From CBDCRK01 sp965220955 (GTDB lineage: Bacteria > Desulfobacterota > Binatia > Bin18 > CBDCRK01), in assembly GCA_965220955.1 (NCBI GenBank), contig CBDCRK010000035.1:124001-188000 (forward strand): a DNA stretch of 64,000 nt, in the 5' to 3' direction. The notes under the pieces are model-generated. The model saw only the letters and a program-made list of their open reading frames with translations, was not told where the DNA came from and searched no databases. Below, one piece after another: positions 57,750-64,000 of the stretch (its first letter is position 1; each line of letters starts with the position of its first letter). Made by a program: the position numbers and the translations under genes.

Positions 57750-58931
57750 TCAGTCTTCTCCCTGTCCCTGTAAAGGCACATTCAGTCCTAGTTCGGCCCG
57801 ACCAATGTTAAGTAGCAGAAAATCGGTGCTGGGTCCCATGACCAAGCCGGCACGCACATCTCGGTAGTAACGCTCTAAAGGATAGTCCTTGAGCAGACCG
57901 CGACCACCGCACACCCGCAAGGCTAGGTCTGTTACCTTGATCGCGGTCTCGGCCGAGAAATATTTGGCCTGGCTGATGGCTAGCACACGCTCCAGCGTGC
58001 CAGGGGGCGATGTAAGCGCCGCCTGCGCGCTCATCAGCCGGGCCGCTTCTAGAGCCACGCTCATCTCAGCTATGTAACGTTGGATCACCGGGCTACGGCC
58101 GATCGGTTGAGTGTCAGGCTTGATCACCCGAGTGCGGGCATAGTCACGGGCAAACTCATACGCCGCCTCGGCAATGCCCAGGTAGATGGCCGCATACCCA
58201 GCGGCATACTCGACTCCTACACCACTGGTGAGCACTGCTCCCGGTGGACCAACAATATCGTCCTCCCGCACAAAAACATCCTGGTAGGTCATGCTATGGC
58301 TGGCCGTGGCCCGCATGGCCATAGAGTTCCAGGTCTCGATTACCGTGGCACCGGGTGTTCCTTTCGCAACCACCGCACTCACCAGACCCTCGCGAATATT
58401 CTTAGCCTCGTCCAGAATTGCAAAGACAAAATAGTACTCCGCGTCATTGCCGAACGAGCAGAAGTACTTGTTGCCATTTATTAGGTAGCCGCCGGGAGTC
58501 TTGCTTAACGTGGTTTCAATGTGAAACCTGCTGGAGTTGGGGCTGGCAGTAGGCTCTGAACCAATGGAGGCAAAGATTGCCCCGTGCTTCACCACCTCGC
58601 CAAAGTAGCGAGCCTTTTGCTCCGGGGTGCCAAGGTGGGCAATGATGGTCATGATAGTTGCATGCATGTTAAAGGTTAAAGCGGTAGAGGCGTCACCCTT
58701 GGCCATCTCGCGCATTGCCAGACAATAAGCCAAAGAGCTAAGTCCTTTACCACCATACTCTTTGGGTACGGTCAGGCTCATCAAGCCGTACTCGCGCAGG
58801 TCTGCATAGTTCTCACCAGGGAAGATATTCTCTGCGTCGTACCTGGCTGCACGTGGGGCAAAGCGTTCGCGCGCTAGGCGGGATATCAGGTCAACAAATT
58901 CTTGTTCGTCAGGTAATAGAGTCCGGTTCAC
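57750..58931 (-). CDS. acyl-CoA dehydrogenase
   Basis: A 393-residue FAD-dependent dehydrogenase of the acyl-CoA dehydrogenase family. N-terminal helices, then GLMSLTVPKEYGGKGLSSLAY near residue 47, the middle-domain segment GSEPTASPNSSRFHIETTL near residue 125, and C-terminal VCGGRGLLKDYPLERYYRDVRA near residue 341. The catalytic base is probably the Glu near GRGLLKDYPLERYYRD or a mid-protein position; I could not fix it. The GTG start at 58931 has AGAGG six bases upstream; the longer frame to 58994 has none. Confidence 0.88.
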   Translation of the reverse strand: MNRTLLPDEQEFVDLISRLARERFAPRAARYDAENIFPGENYADLREYGLMSLTVPKEYGGKGLSSLAYCLAMREMAKGDASTALTFNMHATIMTIIAHLGTPEQKARYFGEVVKHGAIFASIGSEPTASPNSSRFHIETTLSKTPGGYLINGNKYFCSFGNDAEYYFVFAILDEAKNIREGLVSAVVAKGTPGATVIETWNSMAMRATASHSMTYQDVFVREDDIVGPPGAVLTSGVGVEYAAGYAAIYLGIAEAAYEFARDYARTRVIKPDTQPIGRSPVIQRYIAEMSVALEAARLMSAQAALTSPPGTLERVLAISQAKYFSAETAIKVTDLALRVCGGRGLLKDYPLERYYRDVRAGLVMGPSTDFLLLNIGRAELGLNVPLQGQGED

Positions 58932-59199
58932 ATATGCCTCTTTACTGCTCCAGGTTGTTTTTCTTCCTGGCCCTATTCTGTCTTTGTGGCACACCCCAGA
59001 GGCTCCGTCAAGGAAAACCTACCGCTGGTTTTTGTTTGCTTGACAATAAACCGGCCAATATGACTATCATGACAGGCCAGAAAGGAGGGCCTTAGCGCAT
59101 GGCAGAAATGGGGCGAATGGAAAGAAGATCTGGAGTCGGAAACATGACAATTTGTCGCCTCTTTTATGACCGCTCGAGACTACTATCGCTGGAACAGAA

Positions 59200-60840
59200 A
59201 TGACTAATCAAAAGTGGATAGGTCAAGCGGTAAGACGCAAAGAAGACCCTGACCTTCTCACCGGTAAGACCCAGTTTATTGCCGATGCCGAAATGCCTGG
59301 CATGCTACACATGGCGGTTTTACGCTCGCCTTATGCGCATGCTCGTATCACCTCTATCGATATAAGTGATGCGCTTGAGCTGCCAGGTGTAGCGACAGTC
59401 ATCACCGGGGCTGAGGCAGCAGGTATGTCTACCCCGCTTTTTGGCCTTCCTCCAGGCTGGAGCACCTATTGTCTGGCTTGTGGAGAAGGTCTGCTATGTA
59501 GGTGAACCAGTAGCCGTAGTAGCAGCGCAGAATTGCTACCTTGCCGAGGATACTCTGGAGAAGATTGAGGTTGAGTATGCCCCCTTGCCAGTGGTGATAG
59601 ACCCAGAGAGAGCCGCACATTCTGATTCTCCCCTTGTCCTGGCAGACAAGGGTACCAATGTTATTTACCAGCGCAATTTCTCTTTTGGCGAAGACGTTGA
59701 AGCAGTGTTCTCTAGGGCTACCCATAGAGTCGCGAAAAAATTTCGCTGGCACTGGGTAAGCGGCAACCCTATTGAGACCTTAGGGTGTATCTGCTCCTAT
59801 GATTCGTCGAGCGGGCAGTTAACCGTGTGGGCCAATATGCAGCTTCACACTGCCCTGCACAGAGCGGTAGCGGCCACCCTTCAACTTGCACCAGAAAAAG
59901 TTTGTATTCGCGCCTTTCCTCAGGGAGGAAGCTTTGGAGCCAAGCGAAGTGTTTACAAATATGTGGTGATGGCAAGCCTCCTCTCCATCCGAACAGGCCG
60001 ACCCATCAAATGGATAGAAGATCGTGTAGAGCACCTGGTAGCGAGCAGCACCCATGGCCCGGATCGCTTCTATAACGCGGAGATGGCTTTGGCTCCTCCT
60101 AGCCAGGGACCCGTGGGAAGCCGTGGGGGGGTGGCCACAGCTGGGGCAGTGTTAGCGGCAGCCAAAGCTTTTAAAGAGAAGGCTGTGCAGGTAGCTGCCT
60201 CACATTTGCATGTAGATCCTGGGGGCCTGGAATGGCAAGAAGGATATGTTCGTGTCGCGAGTTCTCCTACAAGGGTGCTCTTGCTGGCTGAGATAGCCAG
60301 TAAAACCCCTCTGCAGGTAGATGGCAGTTGGCTATCCCCTGCCCAAGGACTGCCCGACGAGCAGGGACGGCTTCATTCCTATGCTACCGCAGCGGCGGCT
60401 GCTCATGTAGCAGTAGTGGAAGTGGACACTGAGACCGGCTATGTCCGTATTCTTAGAATATGTTGCCGTAGACGACTGTGGCACAGTTCTTAACCCGGGC
60501 ATTGTAGAAGGAATGGTGCAGGGGGGAATAGCCCAGGGCCTGGGTATCGCTCTTTATGAGGAGTACACCTACAATGAAGATGGCCAGCTTCTTAACGGCA
60601 CCTTCATGGATCACCTGCTTCCTACTGCCATGGAAGTCCCGCTGGTTGAGAAGGATCATCTTGTAACTCCCTCTCCTTTTACTCCCTTTGTGGGGCAAAG
60701 GGAACGGGGGAAAACTCTATCAACGGGCTCCTGCTGCCATTGCCAATGCGATCAGTGATGCGCTGGCCTTTCTGGGAATAGAAGTTACCGAGCTACCTGC
60801 TAGTCCTGGACGGCTCTTGCCCCTTATCTTGGCTAGGTAG
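59200..60840 (+). pseudogene. molybdenum hydroxylase large subunit (CoxL/XdhA-type), broken
   Basis: Pieces of one xanthine-dehydrogenase-type molybdopterin subunit in different frames. 59200 to about 59460: WIGQAVRRKEDPDLLTGKTQ and AVLRSPYAHARI. About 59465-60440: VCYVGEPVAVVAAQ, then NPIETLGC, then FGAKRSVYKYVVMASLLS. About 60450-60700: LEYVAVDDCGTVLNPGIVEG and GGIAQGLGIALYE. A last piece ends APAAIANAISDALAFLG at 60840. Three frameshifts are needed, and about 200-240 residues are missing after FYNAEMAL near 60090. The total is about 547 codons instead of about 770. No FAD-binding or iron-sulfur subunit genes flank it. Not functional. Confidence 0.85.
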
Positions 60841-60984
60841 GAACGTATGGCATTGGACAATGTTTCCCCCTGAGCAAGATAATTGCGGCAAATCGGGGTC
60901 TGAATGCTCCAAGATGAGCTACAAGAAGGGTGAGCATGAAGTGTCTTCAGTGAGCCAATTAAGAGTAAGGATTTTTAAACGCTC

Positions 60985-61530
60985 TTAGGTAAGGGGCCTA
61001 TACCCTAAAAGATGCCCCACTCTCTCTCGCATAAGCCGCCAGAAGTAACGAAAAAGATTCGCCAGCGATCCCCGCCGTACCTCTTCTCCAGGGTTAGCCC
61101 GCACCTCTGCCTCCATTGCTGTGAAGAACTGACCTATCATCATACGTGCTACACCATCGAACATGCGTTGGCCTACACTGGCCAGGGGGCCGCCTATCTG
61201 TACGTCACCAGCGTACTTGAGGAGTGTCCGCCCATCCTTTTCCTCTAAGTCCACGGTCCCTGACCCACGGATAAACCCCTGCCTTGCCCGACCGTCGAGA
61301 GTAAGATGGTAGTGTCCAGGAGGCTGTTTGTCTCCAATCTTTACCTTGCCATTGTATACGCCCTTAATCGCCGCAACACCCACATTAATTGTGCCGGTGT
61401 ATTCATCCTTTCCCACAACCTCCAGTTTCTCACAGCCTGGCATACAACGGGCCAGGCACTCAGGGTCAATGAGAGAGTCCCATACCTGTTGGCGGGAAAC
61501 GGGGAAGGTATAGCTGCCTTCGATTTTCAT
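60985..61530 (-). CDS. coxG: CoxG-type SRPBCC protein
   Basis: A 181-residue protein with the CoxG pattern MKIEGSYTFPVSRQQVWDSL, DPECLARCMPGCEKLE near residue 27, GVYNGKVKIGD near residue 57, then GGPLASVGQRMFDGVARMMIGQFF near residue 112. In Oligotropha CoxG recruits CO dehydrogenase to the membrane; homologues occur next to many molybdenum hydroxylases. Here its presumed partner is the broken gene at 59200-60840 on the opposite strand. The start overlaps the preceding minus-strand gene by four bases. Confidence 0.87.
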   Translation of the reverse strand: MKIEGSYTFPVSRQQVWDSLIDPECLARCMPGCEKLEVVGKDEYTGTINVGVAAIKGVYNGKVKIGDKQPPGHYHLTLDGRARQGFIRGSGTVDLEEKDGRTLLKYAGDVQIGGPLASVGQRMFDGVARMMIGQFFTAMEAEVRANPGEEVRRGSLANLFRYFWRLMRERVGHLLGYRPLT

Positions 61531-61925
61531 GGCAGTTCTTCAGGTCCCTCGACAAATAGGGCTACAATGGGGCGCTCCTTGTTTCCCTGTGGGACAGCAA
61601 AGCCCAGGTTCCCGTACCAGTAAACACTCAGGCGTTGATCTAGAGATAGGGTGGGCAAGGAATCTATGGTTGAATCACTCTTGCCATACTTATCCTCTAC
61701 CGCATCCAATGAGGGACCACCCTGAATACGAATGGATAGAATAGCCGACTCTTGGGCCTCTGCCAAGGCTTTGGATCTGTCACGGATGGCATTAACAGCC
61801 TCGCGAGAAAAGAGATCGGGGTCATCTAAAATCTTTTTGACTCTGGCCTCATCAGCAAAAGCATTGACTACTCCGATAATACCCACAAAAACCAAAATCC
61901 ACATCTGCTGCAGCAGGGTTTGCAT
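61527..61925 (-). CDS. secreted protein of unknown family
   Basis: A 132-residue protein with a signal peptide (about residues 1-24, WILVFVGIIGVVNAFA) and a mature part with SLDAVEDKYGKSDSTID and RLSVYWYGNLGFAVPQGNK, a layout like small periplasmic proteins that wrap a DxxxxxYG turn. No family recognised. Stop overlaps the coxG start by four bases, so both are made from one message. Confidence 0.65.
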   Translation of the reverse strand: MQTLLQQMWILVFVGIIGVVNAFADEARVKKILDDPDLFSREAVNAIRDRSKALAEAQESAILSIRIQGGPSLDAVEDKYGKSDSTIDSLPTLSLDQRLSVYWYGNLGFAVPQGNKERPIVALFVEGPEELP

Positions 61926-61944
61926 ATCTCTGCCTCCTTTCTGA

Positions 61945-62283
61945 CTAGAAGAGGATCGTGTGAAATAGCCAGTTGACGGTAGTTAAGATGATTGCGGCCA
62001 CAGCGGTGATAGGAAGACTGTCGATTTCAAAGTCTTCAATGAATTTATCTGTTAGGTACAACAGAAAAGTGTTAATAAAAAAGGCAAAAAGGCCAAACGT
62101 CAGGAGAAGTGGAATAAACGTCAGAATGAAGAAGACGCGATAAACAATCACATAAAGGATTCCGTATACTGCGGCTGCAATCAGCGCAGCCGGAAAATTC
62201 TTTATTCTCATTCCAGGAAGAAATCTCGCCACGACTAGGAGCGCAGCGGCAAAAAAGAACCAGCTAAAAATGAGCTTAATCAT
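61945..62283 (-). CDS. phage-holin-superfamily-IV (YvlD-like) membrane protein
   Basis: A 112-residue protein with four hydrophobic segments and the PF04020 pattern: GMRIKNFPAALIAAAVYGIL near residue 24, and a FIPLLLTFGLFAFFINTFLL stretch near residue 57. Named after mycobacterial phage holins, but most bacterial members (YvlD) are chromosomal envelope proteins of unknown function. There is no phage gene near it. Confidence 0.85.
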   Translation of the reverse strand: MIKLIFSWFFFAAALLVVARFLPGMRIKNFPAALIAAAVYGILYVIVYRVFFILTFIPLLLTFGLFAFFINTFLLYLTDKFIEDFEIDSLPITAVAAIILTTVNWLFHTILF

Positions 62284-62423
62284 GAAAAATCCTCGAGAAA
62301 TCCTCTTTTATAAAGACAGGCCCGGGGGTTTTCGCACCCATCCGAGCAACAATCGGGTTCTGGCCTAGCAAATCGGCTCGATAGAATCAACCAACCTGGC
62401 TGCTTGGTCTCTTTGTATGATTT

Positions 62424-63020
62424 TTAGAACGGGCGGGACTCGCCGATAGGGAAGCGGTACTGCAAGATAGGATGGGGCGGGAAGGTACCAGAGCGGATTG
62501 CCTCTGCCCGGGCGAGGACCTGTCTGATGTAGCGTTGGGTGTCAATGTAGGGACGATAATCCCGTTCTATTAGGCGCTCGGGTCCCATGTTATAGGCAGC
62601 TAGGGCCATAGGCAGGCTATGAAAACGGGCAAGCATTTTTTTAAGGTAAAGAACACCGCCGTAGACAAGAACTGGTAAGGAACGTTCATCCCGGGAAATT
62701 CCAATGTCTTCTAGGGCGATAGGTTTTATCTGGAGTGGGCCGCGGCTGTCTCCTTTGCCAGTCTTGAGGGGGTTAACTGGATCACTCTCCTGAATCAAAA
62801 CAGCCAGAACTAGAGCTTCATCAACACCAAGGCTTCGGGCTACACGACGGGTGTAGTTTTCAAGCGTGGTCATAGCAGGTGCGGGCTTCTGGGCAACCAG
62901 GGTAGGGAGTTTGATCAGGGGAGGGAGTGGATACTCTGGAGAGGGCGTCAAAAAAGAGAAGCCGCACAAGAGAAGGGCAATGGCTATGGGGAGTAGCTGA
63001 AAACGAGATGACAGATACAT
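62424..63020 (-). CDS. lytic transglycosylase (SLT-type) domain protein
   Basis: A 198-residue exported muramidase-type protein. N-terminal signal peptide (residues about 6-24), then RSLGVDEALVLAVLIQES near residue 70 with the catalytic Glu in QES, DSRGPLQIKPIAL (GLMQ-like segment) near residue 91, and ALAAYNMGPERL near residue 140. Such enzymes cleave peptidoglycan to 1,6-anhydro products in the periplasm. The protein is small, little more than the SLT domain. Confidence 0.85.
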   Translation of the reverse strand: MYLSSRFQLLPIAIALLLCGFSFLTPSPEYPLPPLIKLPTLVAQKPAPAMTTLENYTRRVARSLGVDEALVLAVLIQESDPVNPLKTGKGDSRGPLQIKPIALEDIGISRDERSLPVLVYGGVLYLKKMLARFHSLPMALAAYNMGPERLIERDYRPYIDTQRYIRQVLARAEAIRSGTFPPHPILQYRFPIGESRPF

Positions 63021-63279
63021 AGTAATAGCTAGGCTACTGGTAACTACTCAGAGGACATAACCATTTGAAATCGCGTGTATTTTCATACTCTTAGTGCTCA
63101 CAAGTAGCCCCTATGGGTTTTCTTTTCGTTTGACAAGAGATTCTTAGCAAAACTTAACATTTTTGTCACCTTTGTGACAAAAATGTGAGATGATCCATTA
63201 GAAATTCTGCTGTCATCATTTGGTTTACTAATAAATTATGGCGGGAAGAAGTTTTCCCTAGCAGTCGGCAAGAGAAAAG
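63021..63279. other. intergenic, AT-rich
   Basis: No gene seen. A short imperfect dyad TTTTTGTCAC / GTGACAAAAA at 63161-63184 lies about 150 bases upstream of the transglycosylase gene and could be a regulatory site. Confidence 0.35.
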
Positions 63280-63305
63280 AAAAAAAGCCCGCAAAGATGC
63301 GGGCT
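63280..63305 (-). terminator. intrinsic terminator of the tRNA-Val gene
   Basis: On the minus strand the stem AGCCCGCA / TGCGGGCT (63298-63305 and 63286-63293, loop of four) is followed by a run of Ts (As on the plus strand at 63281-63286). It follows the tRNA by about ten bases. Confidence 0.85.
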
Positions 63306-63311
63306 TAAATA

Positions 63312-63385
63312 TGGTCGCACCGTGACTCGAACACGGGACCTCTTGCATGTGAGGCAAGCGCTCTAGCCAACTGAGCTATGCGACC
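63312..63385 (-). tRNA. tRNA-Val (anticodon CAC)
   Basis: On the minus strand a complete cloverleaf: acceptor GGTCGCA with TGCGACC, D-arm GCTC...GAGC, anticodon stem CTTGC/GCAAG with loop CTCACAT (anticodon CAC), a 5-base variable loop AGGTC and T-arm CCGTG TTCGAGT CACGG. The discriminator is A. The 3' CCA is not encoded (TAT follows). 74 bases. Confidence 0.95.
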
Positions 63386-63474
63386 AGAAGAATTTCACCC
63401 CCTATCACATGCTTTTATGCCTTGCAAATTCCTTCTTTGAGACAACGGTAAAATCTGTTTGTGTATCACCATTT

Positions 63475-63534
63475 GTAGGGGCAACCCTTTGTGGTTGCCC
63501 TGAGGAATGGACGGGCACGGGAACCTGTCCCTAC
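63475..63534. repeat. GTAGGGGC-family extragenic repeat, copy 4
   Basis: Two hairpins (GGGCAACC with GGTTGCCC, and ACGGGCACGGGAACCTGTCC) bordered by GTAGGGG and CCCTAC. The FmdB-type gene ends inside it: its stop (TAG on the minus strand, 63531-63533) is the GTA-side of the repeat. Confidence 0.7.
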
Positions 63535-63878
63535 GGGCTGCTTTCCTTAGAGGTAGATGAGCTGTCTTTAGATGAGGTAGAGCCATCTTTAGAAGTGGAT
63601 GAGCTGTCTTTAGATGAGGTAGAGGAAGCGGTGTCCTTACTTTCTCCGGCGGGCTTGGCTTTGTCTTTACTTTCGCTCGAGTCATCCTTTTTGGCGCCGT
63701 TCTTCTTGGCATAATCGGTTGCATACCAACCGCTTCCCTTCAGGTGGAAAGCAGAGAGGGAAATCAGTTTATTGACTTTTCCTCCGCAGGTGGGACAACG
63801 CTTCAGCGGGTTCTCACTGATCTTCTGCATAATCTCGAAGTTACCGCACTTCTTACACCCATATTCATATATTGGCAT
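63531..63878 (-). CDS. FmdB family zinc-ribbon protein with Ser/Lys repeat tail
   Basis: A 115-residue protein that opens MPIYEYGCKKCG, the FmdB regulatory zinc ribbon with CPTCGGKVNKLIS near residue 32, followed by SAFHLKGSGWYATDY as in most FmdB proteins. The C-terminal half from about residue 66 is a tail of SSK/D/T repeats (SSTSKDGSTSSKDSSSTSKE). FmdB was named as a putative regulator of formamidase/amidase genes; the function of the ubiquitous small form is not established. GAGAGG lies upstream of the start on the minus strand. Confidence 0.88.
   Translation of the reverse strand: MPIYEYGCKKCGNFEIMQKISENPLKRCPTCGGKVNKLISLSAFHLKGSGWYATDYAKKNGAKKDDSSESKDKAKPAGESKDTASSTSSKDSSSTSKDGSTSSKDSSSTSKESSP
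63556..63624. repeat. tandem 42-bp period repeat in the FmdB tail
   Basis: The 27 bases at 63556-63582 recur at 63598-63624 (unit spacing 42). They encode the SSKDSSS type of residues at the C-terminus and have probably grown by slippage. Confidence 0.7.
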
Positions 63879-63924
63879 GATCTATACCTCTCCTTTTGGA
63901 GGAGTTTCTCTAAGGATAAAAAAA

Positions 63925-64000
63925 TTAATCCTCCCTTTGCTCTTTGTCAATCAGCATTGCCAGTAGCGTCCGCAACTCCAGAGCCGTGCCTGCAGGATTA
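63925..64000 (-). CDS. 3' end of a gene entering from the right
   Basis: On the minus strand 24 codons open from the window edge to TAA at 63925-63927, reading ALELRTLLAMLIDKEQRED at the end. A helical, charged C-terminus; no family can be assigned from so little. It would be transcribed ahead of the FmdB-type gene. Confidence 0.5.
   Translation of the reverse strand, partial: NPAGTALELRTLLAMLIDKEQRED

Noticed and set aside
61945..62283. Prophage, because of a phage-holin-family gene
   Set aside because: The family is mostly chromosomal (YvlD-like); no other phage gene, integrase or attachment site is near. The nearby transglycosylase is a normal exported SLT protein.

Overview
The window looks like a chromosomal segment of a free-living, moderately GC-rich bacterium. 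Housekeeping genes are dense and often translationally coupled. Between them lie accessory stretches with catabolic oxidoreductases, toxin-antitoxin leftovers, one insertion sequence and many broken genes. The gene content suggests a deltaproteobacterium-like or Tectomicrobia/NC10-type lineage: a two-subunit B12-dependent acyl-CoA mutase, tandem luciferase-like monooxygenases, acyl-CoA dehydrogenase, CoxL/CoxG-type genes, an apgM-type gene next to hom-thrC, and a PyrR-led pyrimidine operon. That placement is inference; there is no rRNA or marker-gene phylogeny here.

Layout. 0-4 kb: a Mut7-C RNase-like protein, a decayed MNT/HEPN locus with a HicB-like antitoxin, and a large protein made of two fused archaeal-type FBP aldolase/phosphatase (FBPase V) domains. 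4-12 kb: trmL, a DUF1285 gene and dtd on the minus strand, then lgt-tlpA, a carboxy-terminal protease, and the coupled run xseA-xseB-ispA-tlyA. 12-15 kb: a scrapyard of toxin-antitoxin and formylglycine-enzyme fragments, then a YdjM-like membrane protein, tenA and a frameshifted small gene. 15-25 kb: the pyrimidine operon pyrR-pyrB-pyrC-carA-carB, preceded by a textbook PyrR attenuator (promoter, PyrR-binding hairpin, antiterminator, terminator), followed by recG. 25-31 kb: a Phd/VapC pair whose toxin has lost its first catalytic Asp, two inverted-repeat structures, and the aminotransferase-hom-thrC-apgM threonine-type operon. 31-36 kb: a GC-rich IS with a frameshifted transposase, class II FBPase glpX, a crotonase, a PIN remnant and two overlapping small membrane proteins. 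36-41 kb: methylmalonyl-CoA mutase-type large and small subunits, a geranylgeranyl-reductase-like flavoprotein, a small membrane protein and a leaderless BtuF-like binding protein. 41-64 kb: an accessory catabolic region (three luciferase-like oxidoreductases, alpha/beta hydrolase, LarA-like protein, CMD protein, crotonase, acyl-CoA dehydrogenase, amidohydrolase, CoxG), pseudogenes of an amidase and a molybdenum hydroxylase, a sodium:solute symporter fused to two winged-helix-like modules, an M48/TPR protease, envelope proteins, a tRNA-Val(CAC) and an FmdB-type zinc-ribbon protein.

How the parts fit. The core encodes pyrimidine and threonine synthesis, isoprenoid precursor synthesis, DNA repair and gluconeogenesis, the last with two unrelated FBPase families. 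The accessory half points to oxidation of organic acids or hydrophobic substrates through CoA-thioester chemistry and B12-dependent carbon-skeleton rearrangement. Frameshifts concentrate in accessory genes while housekeeping genes are intact, which fits ongoing gene decay, although scattered sequencing errors cannot be excluded. I saw no CRISPR array, prophage, rRNA operon or replication origin.
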